This document shows, one piece after another, positions 52,620-63,989 of a stretch of 64,000 bases of DNA. Positions within the stretch are counted from its first letter, which is position 1, and every line of letters starts with the position of its first letter. The DNA comes from Adiantum capillus-veneris (lineage: Eukaryota > Streptophyta > Polypodiopsida > Polypodiales > Pteridaceae). The position numbers and the translations under genes are program-made. The DNA lies in assembly GCA_014529385.2 (NCBI GenBank), contig CM043967.1, positions 13,081,501-13,145,500 of the forward strand, in the 5' to 3' direction. The notes under the pieces are model-generated. The model was not told the origin of the DNA. It made no database searches and saw only the letters and a list, made by a program, of their open reading frames with translations.

Positions 52620-52633
52620 TTTCCCCCCTCCTC
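52620..52633 (-). promoter_or_regulatory. Polypurine tract of element E
   Basis: The minus strand reads GAGGAGGGGGGAAA immediately before TGTTAG. It lies about 22 bp after the stop codon of the extra ORF. Confidence 0.85.
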
Positions 52634-52654
52634 GCATGTTCGTCCCTTGACACA

Positions 52655-55600
52655 GCTTCATGGGCTGAAGTAATCTTCGGGTTGACGACTGGCGAGGCGA
52701 TCTTTAAGCGCATGGAGTGCCTTCTCATATCTAAGTCTTCTTTCTTTGTCAGGAACCTCCAAGAATTGCACGGTGACCCTGTTTTCGAGCTCAATGGCTA
52801 AGTAGCCAACAAATCTGGTGGTTAGGTTACTTATCACTGGCCCAAATATCTTCATTCGCCAAGTGAAGAACCCTGTGTAAAATGCTTCCTCAAACACTAA
52901 CATATTGCTAGAAGGCAAAAACATGCATCGGGCGTAGAAGCCATAAAGACCTTCTTGGGAAGGTTGACACTTAGGTCGTAGCAGAGACCCTTATTGCCTT
53001 CAAGGAATGACATCCACGGTGCTCCTGCTTCCTCTGGCTTGTGAAAAGCTTCAATGCATGTGAGCAGCATTCGAAAAATGTTGTAGAGCATGGCACATGA
53101 GAGATCATGGAGGCTTTTGAAGAATGTCATGGCGCCCGTTAGGGTTTTCACCATGTATTTCTCTGTTGGTGTTCCCTACTCTGGAGCTGGCAATCTTGGA
53201 TAGTTCAGCCATGTAGTCCGCTTCTTAGTCATTGCTTCATTTGCTTGCCATGTCCTTACCCGCGGTACATGACAAAAGGTTGGGTCTTTCTGAAGGGCTA
53301 CAGGTGCTCTTGCGAACAGAATCAAATATCTGGGATTCTTGTTCAGCCAGCTCTTTCTCCACTTGGGGTGGACATTCTCTGCGCCTTCTATTTGCATATA
53401 TTTGTATAATATTTCCTTGACATGTAGTAGCTCTACCTTGATCAAAGGATATGGCAATGATTGTTGATGCCATTGTGCATTGATTTGGTTGGGAGTGAGT
53501 TGAGTGACGTTGACTGAATGGAGAACTCTCAACTCCCAATCCATCACTGCTTTCTATTCGACATATGTCTCTTGGGCAACCTGCTCCTTAAGTGCATCTT
53601 CTTCGGTTGTAGAAAGCTGGACGATGGGTGCTTGTTCAGCATCTGTGAATGGTATCTGAAATTCTTCTTCTCCTCCTAGCCCTTCTGTCGGCTGTGTTTC
53701 CATCTAAGCAAAAGAGATTGATGGAATTTCAACATTTGGTTGCTTTGAGGTACTAGCTTCTTCTTGTGTCTCTGGCTGTCCCTCTCACAACAGCTGATTG
53801 ACTCTCTTGAGCTATGCTATCTCCTTGAGCAGTTGTTCTTCTCTTTGTACCCACATCAGTGCAAGGTCTCTTCTTTGGGATTGCTCTAACTTTAGCTCGA
53901 GTTCAAGATCCTTATTCTTCTTTTCCAATGCCTTATATACTTCATCGGTACCTTTGATCCAGATAACTATGGGATTTTTCCTTATCTGTCTCAAGAACGC
54001 TGCCTGGTCATTGATCCTTTCTCTGAGTATTGCAGCGATGCATTTGCTACGTAGAGTTGCACTTGGATCTTCTGTACTGCCAGAGTTGTGATTAGGAGTT
54101 CATAGGTTACCTCTGTCAGTTGTTGGTCTTTGATCTTGCAAGCATCTCATAACTTTGTTAGAAGTTCTCCTAGCTCCTCTATTTCCTTTTGTTGCTTCTC
54201 TTTGGCTAGTTGGTGTTGTTCGGCTTCAGCCCTGAGCTCTTGGATTTTTCTTTGCAGATCTGAGATGACATTCATTCTGTCATCTAGCTCTCCTTGTAGA
54301 GCATCGATGACCATCTCCAGCTCCCTAGCCTTAGCACTGCGGCTAATCTGCCAATCTTCAGGCTCTATAGGCTGTTTGGATGTTTCAGTGGTTTCAGCTT
54401 GTAGCTCTTTGGGTGGTTGTATGGTAGTTGCTTGCAGTTGTGGCGGGGTTCCTACCTCTCCTTGAGGCTGTGATGTTGCATCGGCTGCTTTGTCTTCTTG
54501 AGGCTTAGTGGATGCCTCGGTCGTTTCTTGTTGGGTGGTTGTAGAAGGGGCGGTCTTTGTCTATTCAGTTGGCCTTGGTTGCTCAAAACTAGTTGCTGTT
54601 GGTTGTTCAAAACTTTCTACTTCCTGCGGTTTAGGATCCTTTTCTTTGACTTCCTCGCCCTCAGTGGGTCGAACTATTGGTGAAGGGGGAGGGCTTGGCA
54701 TCGGGTGGTCTGCCTATTCTGTAGCGGGTGAGATAGGCTTCGGAGACATTACCTCTTGGTCATGATGTGTCCCGCTTTGCACTATAGCCTCCGCTTGTCT
54801 TTGTTGTTCTGCTACATCTTCTCTTACTTTTCTCTCGGCTTCCTGAGCTTCTTTTAGCTTTAGTGCTTCTGCCTCTGCATACATTCTTTCAAGAAAATAT
54901 GTGGGGTCCTTTACTTCTTTCTTTGCAGGGTTCTTACTTCTGGGACCCCTTATCTCTTTGAGAACCCACTTTTTCAGGTCCTCACCTGCAGCTTGGCGGC
55001 TTCTTTCGTAGGTGTGTTTCTCTCTTTCAAACCTCGCCTTCTTCTGTTGAGGTTCCTCTTGGTACGCAACTACGTTTTTTTTCTTCATCTCTTCTATTCT
55101 GGCTCTCCTCTCTTCATTGTTCGAGCTCTCACTGCTATGAGCTTCGTGGGAGCTTTCAACAGATTCTTCATCAGATTTATAAACTCTCTTTGTCAACTGT
55201 GTGGTTCTGGGAGAAGGTTGTGCAGACACAATCCATGTGTTTTGATCTGGGGCACGCGGCAAATTATCTGCCATGCCAATAGCATGGTATGCTATTCTTG
55301 TCAGTACCTCATGTGCACCCAGATACGTGATTTTACCTTCTTTCTTGGTGCCCTTTAGTGTTGATAGCACATACTGAGCGTGATTAATTGGTTGCCTAGT
55401 TGTCGACTTCAACACTTGGGTGAATGTAGTCACAATTGCATGATTTGGTGTGGTGTACCTTGGTGGTCTCTTTGCTAGAAAATGGAAGTGCTGATGATAC
55501 AACCGTGTTGGTTCTTCCACTTGCTTTTGAATGAGGTCGACAAAGGTTGCCACAACAGTCTCCTTGGTGAAGGTGCCTGCTATCTTCCTGTCTCGGGCCC

Positions 55601-55975
55601 TCATTGTCATCCCTTCTGTCGGCAACTTCAGTGCCTCGGTCACGATTTCCTTTGTTATAACCACTTCTACTTTCTGCCCTTGTTGGTCAATGATTTGGGA
55701 TGATTCATCCTCTTTAATTGTAGACAGCAGCTCATAGGCTTTCTGGAAATCTATGCCGCATGGTTCTTGGTCGTAGAAGTCCCTGAGGCCCAGCCTTATG
55801 TTGGCCTCCTTTGTGTCTGACTTTGCCGCGACATCATAGATCTCTTTCGGTGGCAGTTGCAGCTCTACTTGATGTCCTTCTTCACTCTTGAAGACTTGCC
55901 TATGAAAATTGTCATGTTGTTCTCTAGACAAATATGTTGCTTTGGCTGTCTTTACTGAACTTGGGTCCATGAACT
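52655..55975 (-). pseudogene. Extra ORF of element E between pol and 3' LTR (decayed)
   Basis: Intact to 54714 (505 codons in the open frame; a likely start is MDPSSVKTAKATYLS near 55970), then coding-like sequence continues to a stop at 52655. The N-terminal part is globular (GLRDFYDQEPCGIDF, KEIVTEALKLPTEGM, YHQHFHFLAKRPPRY). A charged low-complexity part and a Pro/Gln/Thr-rich linker follow, then coiled coils (about 54150-54350 and 53812-53994) and a C-terminal part (WQANEAMTKKRTTWLNYPRL, TGFFTWRMKIFGPVIS). In-frame stops: TAG at 54714, 54561, 53704, 53554 and 53176, TGA at 53785; frames change near 54.2 and 52.9 kb. About 1,100 residues in total. Function unknown; the position is that of the additional or env-like ORF of Athila-type elements. 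The N-terminal part faintly recalls the domain called putative plant transposon protein. Confidence 0.65.
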
Positions 55976-56231
55976 TGGGTCTAGTTGGTAGGGTGGCAGC
56001 TCTTGCAGCTTCTCTTTTTGGGATACCCTTTTCTTGGCCTTCTTCGCAGCTTACATTGCTCCTTTTAAGTGAATACAGTGCCAAAGTTAGAAAATTTTTG
56101 CAATTTTCGCTCTGAAAATGCCCTTGAGTCTGAATTGCTGACAAATTGAGTCCAATTTGCTTCAAATCAATTTTGTAACATGCATAGATGCATAAAACCA
56201 TGTAAAGATCAAAATCATAAAGTCCAAGCAA

Positions 56232-58130
56232 AAATTTGCAACAAAAGTAAATAATCGCGATTATTTACAACTGAGGAATTTTTCCAACTTTTTTGCATTT
56301 TTGGCATCAGAGGCTTGAAATATATACCATTTAGGTACTCTGAGTGAAGTGTGGGCTCATTTGAGTGCATAGGGTGGAAATGGTGCCAAATTTAGGCTTT
56401 CCGTCTCTGAATCAATAGATATAAAGGGATTTTAAGATTTTGAGATCCAAATTTTCTCAAACTTGGTCAATGAGCTTGGGACATCATGTGCTTTGGTCCC
56501 ATGAGGTCAAAGTTGCCATTTCTCCCCATCTTGGCAAAAAAGTAAATAATCGCGATTATTAACTTTTTCATCAAAATGAACATTTTTTGGTACAACTTGG
56601 TTCTAAGCATGATATAGACCCTGTGTATGAGATATGGTGTGATTTGGATCAAAAAATGTGATTGATAACTCAGAAATTGGTTTGGAAAGACTTCTTTGCG
56701 TTTTTTGACAATTTTTCAAGTTATCATTGATCATTTTGGCTCATACTTGAAATGTGGCATGTAATAGGTGTGTACAAGTGATAGGTGACGTGAAGGTACC
56801 ATTTTCAAGCCAAAAATTTGCAAAAGTAAATCATCGCGATTATTTACAGCAATCAACTTTTTTTTGGCTAAACTTGACAAATTTTGACCTAAATATATTC
56901 AATATACCTAAAACAAGTCCTAAATTGAAATTGGTAAAGTTTTGTCTTATCGGTATCACTTCGTGCTTTGTCGACTTTGAGATCACCGATTTTTGTGACT
57001 ACATGGCCTGTGGAGTTGGTTAGTCACTTATGGACTTGTCCGCTACATAGTCCTGAAGCTACCCATTCAATTTTGGCCCATTTGGAATCAGTTTGACTTC
57101 GCATGTCAAATTTGACGTTTTGTAGCCTTCGAGCTGTTTTCTGCTTTTCGAGAGCTTGCCTTGATTGTTTTTATGAAACCAACCATATACATTGTGTATA
57201 GAATAATTTTCTACGTTGTCTGTGGAGTCAGAATCCAATTTTGGCATCTGCAAAAAACGTAGCTTTTCTACTTGGGGCATGCTACAATTCAAGTCTCGTC
57301 CGATTTGGTTGAACTAATAGGCCGCTATGGTCAATTTTTGATCGTAGGACTTCGTGCACTGTGCTCGGATTCTAGGTTTTTTTCCTTGGGCTTAAACTAG
57401 CTACCGGCTATACAGAATGGATCATTGATAAGTATAGAACTTACCCCTCATGTCTCGTGTGAAACGGCGCTGTAAACAGGCAACTGTGGACTCCGAAAAT
57501 CGAGCACGAAGAAGGTCGAAAGCTCTCTCTCCACCAAACCATTTTTCTCCAAATTCCCCTGTCAATCCTACCCGTGAAATTTATGTTAGACTCAAAAATT
57601 TCTTCAATCGGATTCCCGGAGCTCATTCTGCAAGAATTTGCGAAAGTAGGCCTTGGCCGCCTAATTTAGGCTTCCCGCTTCTATCTGCGATTCGATTGAA
57701 ATTTTTTGTGGCTGTCCGCCTTGTCCTTCTGATCATTAGCGTATCTTCGGTTTTTCATCTGAGCTCATTTGCTATTTATTATTAATTTTTGACATGTTTA
57801 TTGAAAAAATCAAAGAAAATAACAAAATGCGCTAAAAAAGCAAAGTGAATATCCAATAATTAGAAAAATCCAAAACATAGCTTTATTGTTTCTTGTTGGA
57901 TGTCTCTATTTTTAAGTCCTAATATCAAGAAAAATGATGAAAAATAACAAAAGAAGACCATTTTTCCACGATTTTCTCATAGTATATACACTATTTATAC
58001 TCATATGGGAGATGTTATCAGTCAAATTTTTCCTGCTGATGACTTGTTAAGGGTATTATTAGGTAATTTTGCAAAAAATCACACGTTAACATCAAACTTT
58101 TTCCTCTCTTCAAACATTACCCTTAATTAC
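56232..58130 (-). repeat. Spacer with diverged ~290-bp repeats carrying a palindrome
   Basis: The core AATAATCGCGATTATT occurs at 56250-56265 (inside a perfect 22-bp palindrome, 56247-56268) and at 56545-56560; a one-mismatch 22-bp version lies at 56826-56847. Spacing is 295 and 284 bp. Sequence before each core is similar (GCAAAAATTTGCAA or TTGGCAAAAAAG). A degenerate relative (AATCGTGATTATTAAC) lies at about 52053 in the 3' LTR. No coding frame is seen here; the rest of the spacer, 56850-58130, shows nothing recognisable. Confidence 0.85.
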
Positions 58131-59820
58131 TTAGTTTCCTTCCATCCCTCCTAGATGGCATACTCTGGGACAACTGTATACTGACTTGTATGTCCACATC
58201 CATGAGATTCCAAGAATGATTGTTTCATTCATGTGTTCATCTCGTAAGCATACAAATTGATGAGGGCATGAACATCCATGTACTATCACATTTAAGTTGA
58301 CTACTCTCAATGTTGGTGTTGAGTTCTTATTGCATCGTTTAATAGTCGCTATTCCTGCTGTCAAAGACTGACTTGTTGCTTTCTTGTACGTGGAATAACT
58401 GACTGCATTTACACGAGCTCTAATCGACCAATGCATTCGTTGCTTAGCTGCATGCATCCTTTCTAGCAATTCATTGGTTAGCGGCAAATTGTACTTCTTT
58501 AAACGACATCTACTAATCCAATTAGCCATTGGTTCACCATATAGGGTGGATAACTTAACTGCTCCAATTGGAGATACATCTTCAACTATAAACGGTCTGT
58601 TTTCCTTTTTCTTAAACTTGGGAATGTGTTGCTTAAGGGAATAGACTAAAATAGGTCCCCGTTTTTTGAAGATTTTGGTTATTAGATGGGAATCAAAAAA
58701 CTTTTTTTTTTTTTGGCTTTTGTGCATAGAGATGTCAACTATAGCAGTTAGCCTTTGCTCATCAAGATTTTCTAAATCTTCACGCCTCTCTGAAAATTCA
58801 TGTCCATTCCACTCAAGATCCTTAGCTACCCTTAGTATCGGCAATAGAAATTCTATTGGCAGTATGGCATAAAGACCATAAACAAGGTTAAAGGGTATAG
58901 CATTTAAAGCTATTTTAAATGAAACTCGATAAGCCCATAGGGCAGCATGGAGATTCATTTCCCAGTCTGTCCTTCCTGAACTAACCACTTTAGTCAAGAC
59001 CAAGATAAGAATTTGATTTGTATGCTCAACTTGTCCATTTGCTTGTGGGTGATAGGGAGTTGATTTGTTATGGATGACCATAAATTCATTAAGCAAATAC
59101 TCAATTACCTCATTGAGAAAATGAGTTCCCCTATCACTGACAATTTCTATTGGCAGTCCATATCTTGTGAACACGTATTCATATAAGAATGCGGCGGTGG
59201 TTCTGGCATCATTCTTTTGAGTTGCTTTAGCCTCGGCCCACTTGGTTAAATAGTCCGTAGCTACAATGATATATTGAGCTTGCGTTCTATAAGTACGTGG
59301 TTGTATTGGCCCAACAAAGTCTATACCCCATTTTGCAAAAGCTCTAGCCCCCATCATTGGTCTTAAGGGCATGCTATCTACCCGGGTTGACATTTTTGCT
59401 CGTTGACATGCATCACACCTTTGAACATATTCCTTGACATTTGCAAAAAGTGATGGCCACCATATGCCATTAAGATTGCTCTTGCGGTGGTCTCACTAGA
59501 AAAGTGACCTCCAGCTAATCCGGCATGTGCTTATTCTATAATGTGAATATATTCGTCTTCATTTGCACAAAGACGCAAATGTTGATATTTACCCCTCCGA
59601 TACAATTGGTTTCCAATAAGAGCATAGTCTCTTTACTCATATCCTCAGGAAATGTTTGGCTTAATAAGTAAGTAACTAGATAGTTACTCCACCTAGGAAC
59701 AAGTGATATTTGAAACAATGTCACATGAGGTATGGGTGTTTGTTTTTGACATTGAGGAAAATTTTTCACAAAATAATGAACAACACTCCTCATAGTTGGC
59801 CAGAATACTCCAAGTCTCAA
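58131..59820 (-). pseudogene. Element E integrase
   Basis: Zinc region: RCDACQRAKM near 59400-59430. Catalytic core D-D-E: WGIDFVGPI, IEIVSDRGTHF, and QANGQVEHTNQIL carry the three acidic residues in order. The C-terminal part continues through FKKRGPILVYSLK to NWISRCRLKKY, then about 100 more residues before TAG at 58131. The zinc-domain N-terminus at 59536-59820 is in another register and has lost Cys (KNFPQCQ). No chromodomain follows. Confidence 0.85.
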
Positions 59821-60151
59821 GATCCCTCACATAGTTTGGTCTTCCACAAAGTGAAGTCCTACTATGGTAATATGTGTTTGACTCAAGTATTGGATTTTCT
59901 CCTCAGGATTAATGCATAAAAGCAATATTCCATCTCGACTTCTTTTGTACAACCTTCCATCTAGTAATTGATACATAGCTGGTTGCTCAATTAATCCGAT
60001 TGTAATAGGAAATGGTAATTGCGAATCCACTCGAGCTATGGTTATATGATACCATGTTTTTCGACCATCAGAGTATCATTTCCACGGAGAACAGATATGC
60101 ATCTGGTAGATCATTGTCTACTCCCTTAGGTGGTTCTCCTGAAAAAATCCT

Positions 60152-61276
60152 TCACAAATGATCTGTTCTTTGATGAGTGGTGCCCGTTTTTACAACTACA
60201 GTGAAATCAAATTCCAGAAGAATGATGAACCATCTCACTATTCTTCCTATGTTGCATGACTTGTTGACCAAGAACATAAAGGCTTGGTGGTCCACAAAGA
60301 ATACAAATTTGTTTCCTAATAGGTAACGTTTATACTTTTTCACGTCATAGATCATCCCTAATCCTTCCCTTTCTGTGGTTGTATAATTTTTCTCTGCTAT
60401 ATTCAACTGCCAACTAGCATAAGAAATAGAAAAATCAATTTTCTCGTCTCCTGGTTGAGCCAAATTAGTAGCTATGCCATTTTTAGACACTATATGTCCA
60501 TGTCTACCCATAAATGTGCACTTTTCAGGATTTAAGCAAATCCTATAAAGTCTACATTTTTCGAATATCTTTTTGAGGTGTTCAAAATGATTAGCTCGGA
60601 TTGATGAATGTACGCATAGATCATCCATATATACTTCCAAGAAATTTCAAAGATATTCTTTAAAAGCATGACTCATCAATCTTTGAAAAGTGGTAGGAGC
60701 ATTAGTTAACCCAAAAGGCAAAACCTGATTGGCAAAAATACCCCATTCAGTTGCAAAGGCAGTTTTATGCTGATCTTTGGGGTCAACCAAAAGTTGATTG
60801 TATCCCAAAAAGCCATCTAAAAACCTGTAAGCTTCTTTTTCTGCAACTTGTTCTAGAGCATGCTCAATGATTGGAAGAGGAAAGTTGTCTCTAATGGTAG
60901 CTTCATTCACTTTCTTGAGATTGACACACACTCGTAATTTTCCATTTTTCTTGGGTACTACCACAATTGGAGAAACCCAATCTGTGTGTTCAATTTCATA
61001 AATGAATTTGGTTTCCATTAGCTTTTCAATTTCTTCTTTGATCCTTCTAGCAAATGTCTCATTATAACTGTATGGCCTTTGTCTACTTGGTTTTGCATCA
61101 TCTCTCATGGGTATGGTATGTTGACAAATTTTTGGATCAACACCCTTGAGATCTTTAAAAGACCAAGCAAACATATCTCGATATTCTTTCAGTAAACTTA
61201 ACAACAGGTCCTCTTCTTCTTTCGTAAGGTCATTTGCATTGTAGGCAGGTCTAGGCTCTTCTCTTGGTTCAGCCAA
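60152..61276 (-). pseudogene. Element E reverse transcriptase and RNase H
   Basis: RT: DMFAWSFKDLKGVDP, SPIVVVPKKNGKLRVCVNLK and [18 protein letters not shown] in 60647-61276, then TGA at 60647-60649 where Arg is expected, then the catalytic EVYMDDLCVHS at about 60620-60637. After GHIVSKNGIAT the frame jumps to KNYTTTEREGLGM, so the RT-RNase H connection of roughly 100 residues is deleted. RNase H continues with FVDHQAFMFLVNKS. Confidence 0.85.
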
Positions 61277-61289
61277 ATCTATCTTTTTT

Positions 61290-62290
61290 GCGTTTTCAGG
61301 TCCTTCGTAGGACTTGCCGGCTTGTTTTCGTAATTCTGTGACAGGTTGTTCGACTATGATTTTTCAATTTTGGATAGTATATTTCTTGTAATGGGATGGA
61401 ACACTCATTACATATTTACCATCCACCTCAGTGGTTTCCAGTTCAGTTGTATATATCTCCTTTAGAGCTTTTTTCAACTCTTGATATTTCTTTCTTCGTT
61501 CAACTCGTGTCATGGTTGAATCCTTGTCTTGGTGTTTAGGTTTTTCTTGAGTTTCCTTTTTCGTTTTTCTCAAAGTTTTGATATTTCTTGCTTTTCATTT
61601 AAAGGATATCTCCAAGCGATTTTGTCTTTGACACAATCATATGCATCTATTTGCATCAGAAACTGTGTTCTACTGGAGACTGATGGCATAGGTCTAGCTT
61701 TCAAGTTTCTCGTGTCTCGTTTTCTTCTATACCATTTTTGTCTTCTTGGTTTCTGGTTTGGAAAGTCAAAAAACTTTTCCTCCCCTCCTTTCATGAGTAG
61801 CTTAGCTCTCACATGTTCTTTTTCTGACTCCGAATCATCTGAGGTAGTTGAATGCTCTTTTAACTCATCTGTTGCATCATAATAGAGGTCTGAAAAGACT
61901 TGTTAAGCTTTCATCAAGTCCTTGGATTCCTGAATTTCATCTTCAATGTGAAGGGTTGAAATCATTTGGATGGGAATTATGTCATAGCCGTCCTCATTGC
62001 AAAATTGAGTAGGCATAGACATATTTACACATACATCCATTGTTGCTAAGATTTGAATCCACTCAAATGGCTCAAGCAAATGCTCTGGAAAGGGTTCAGG
62101 TACATATGCTTCATCTGTGCAATCCCTTTCTAAGATACATTCTTCTCTTTTTTTAAGCTTCCGTTTTCTGAGGCTCCACACATCCAAATAGGTGTGTCTT
62201 TGTCCAACCAAGATGGAAGCTTAGTTTTAGCCGAAGATACTGAATCGAATTCTTGTATGGGCGTTTTCATGACATCTCTATAAGTGTGAT
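61290..62290 (-). pseudogene. Element E linker between protease and RT
   Basis: Broken minus-strand frames with Lys/Glu-rich stretches (KETQEKPKHQDKDS near 61520) and an acidic tract near 61840-62200 (PEPFPEHLLEPFEWIQI). No domain is recognised; the position corresponds to the spacer upstream of RT. Confidence 0.45.
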
Positions 62291-62298
62291 CTTTTATA

Positions 62299-62649
62299 TT
62301 AACCCTTGTTATTGATCCCACTTCCTTCAAGTACAAATAATTGTTTCCCCAATCCTGGATAAGTTGTACTTGTCGCATGAAAGGTCTTTTCCAATATGAT
62401 TTCGTAATTGAGTTTCTTTCCAAAGTCCACTATGGCAAAAGTGTGTTGATATTCAATCCCATAGGAATTAACTATCACTTTTTCAAGCAGTCCTAAGGGT
62501 CTTTCGATGTGTCCATCAACCAATTGCAATTTCATTTGATTTTGTCTAATGGATGGTTGTTCCCAGGATTCCCATACTGTTTTCGTGGCTATGGCTATGC
62601 CTGCCCAACTATCCAGTATTGCCATGGTTTCTATATCATTATATCTCAC
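62299..62649 (-). pseudogene. Element E aspartic protease
   Basis: The minus strand encodes MAILDSWAGIAIATKTVWESW, where retropepsins normally have D-S-G-A; the Gly is Trp here (GGG to TGG would do). PLGLLEKVIVNSYG and YEIILEKTF follow, matching the flap-side and C-terminal pattern. The active site is therefore probably dead. Confidence 0.75.
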
Positions 62650-63288
62650 TGGAAGGGTTGTGTTCCTTCTTCCCCTTTGTAGTATTCTCCGACTTTGTTC
62701 ATTGAAATAGATCGAATCTCTTTGTTATCCAATTTGTGTTTCAAATTTCCTAATTTTTTGTGATTAGCCATGTTATCTCCACCTTCTCTAGAGTGTTCTG
62801 TAGATCATTTCATAGATATGGTATGATTTTCAATAGTTCTCTTAAAGTAAGAGTGCATTGGATGGGTGTAGACATTATTGAATGGATGTTGTCTACTTCT
62901 AGGGTTTGTTCCGCTCTTTTTACCCGCGTGGTTTTACACACTATGGATTCATCTTCGTTATCTTCCAAGTAAGAGGGTAATGTTTTCAACGTCAATGGTT
63001 TAGACATTCTTGAAGCTTCAGAACCGCAATCCCCATACAAGGATTGTACATCCATGTCCATATCAGGAGGTAGGTTGTCTAACCAAACTTCCTCTATAGG
63101 AGCTTACTTCAGAGTTAGGCTCCCATTGTTAATCTCTCTCACTTTTTTCCATAAATGTCATGTCCAGTCTTCTTCTACGAGTGGAATTCCATCTAAGGCA
63201 TCTTCGCTGTTCTGCACTATAAGTTCTGGCTCTTTTGTTTCAAGGTGGGGTTCTTCCACCACTTCGGATTTCTCTTTATTGGTTACTA

Positions 63289-63570
63289 TCAGAAGCTCCT
63301 CGGGTTTTGCCATACTCTCGGCTTGGGTTTTTGTTTTTCCAGCATCTCTTGAGTAATTTTTACCAAATTTTGATAAGCTTCAAGCTTAGCTGCTTTCATA
63401 TCTGGAGAATGATAGTTTTTCCATTTGTTTTCTATGTTTTGGCCTGCTGCTTTAAGTCCCGTTTGGTAAGCTTCTAAGGCTGCATTAATTGACTCAAAAA
63501 TTTTGTCTACCAAAATTGATCCTCCAGATTTCACGATGGTTTCCTTGATTTCGCTTTCAGTTTCTTTCAC
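63289..63570 (-). pseudogene. Element E gag-pol linker, helical
   Basis: An Ala/Lys/Glu-rich predicted helical frame (KIFESINAALEAYQTGLKA) directly after the zinc-knuckle frame. The stretch 62660-63280 between it and protease has only short frames. Confidence 0.45.
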
Positions 63571-63989
63571 CTTTTCCTGGCATAGTTTCTTTTCTTTCTC
63601 CTCAATTTAGCCCTTTGTTTCTGTTTTCTCATCTCATACCTTTTGTTTCTGTTTCTCTTGGTCTTTTGAGAGGAAATTTTAGTATTCTCCGAATCATCAG
63701 AGGAGTGATGTTTCTTTTTCTTAGCCTGGGCTCTGGTGATTACCTTGATTAGAACAATCGGTTCACTCTCAGATGAGCTACTAGGTATCACTTGGACTAT
63801 GTTCACTATTGTTTTATTCTTGTTTAAAGAATTTTTTGGACAATGTTCTCTGAAGTGTCCTCCCATTTTGCAACATTGTCTGCAATAAGCTTCAACTGGC
63901 TTGAGGTTCTTGTCAGGCTCTGCGCATTCATTTTTCCAATGATCATCTGCACCACAATTATGACAGTTTCCAGTTCTTGGATTTATCAT
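63567..63989 (-). pseudogene. Element E gag C-terminus with two zinc knuckles
   Basis: CHNCGADDHWKNEC fits CX2CX4HX4C. A second, CRQCCKMGGHFREHC, has one extra residue between Cys and His. A Ser/Glu stretch and a strongly basic tail (RNRNKRYEMRKQKQR) follow. The N-terminal part lies beyond the right edge. Confidence 0.75.

Noticed and set aside
56247-56847. A CRISPR-like array
   Set aside because: Only three copies of a 16-22-bp palindrome at about 290-bp spacing, inside a plant retrotransposon.
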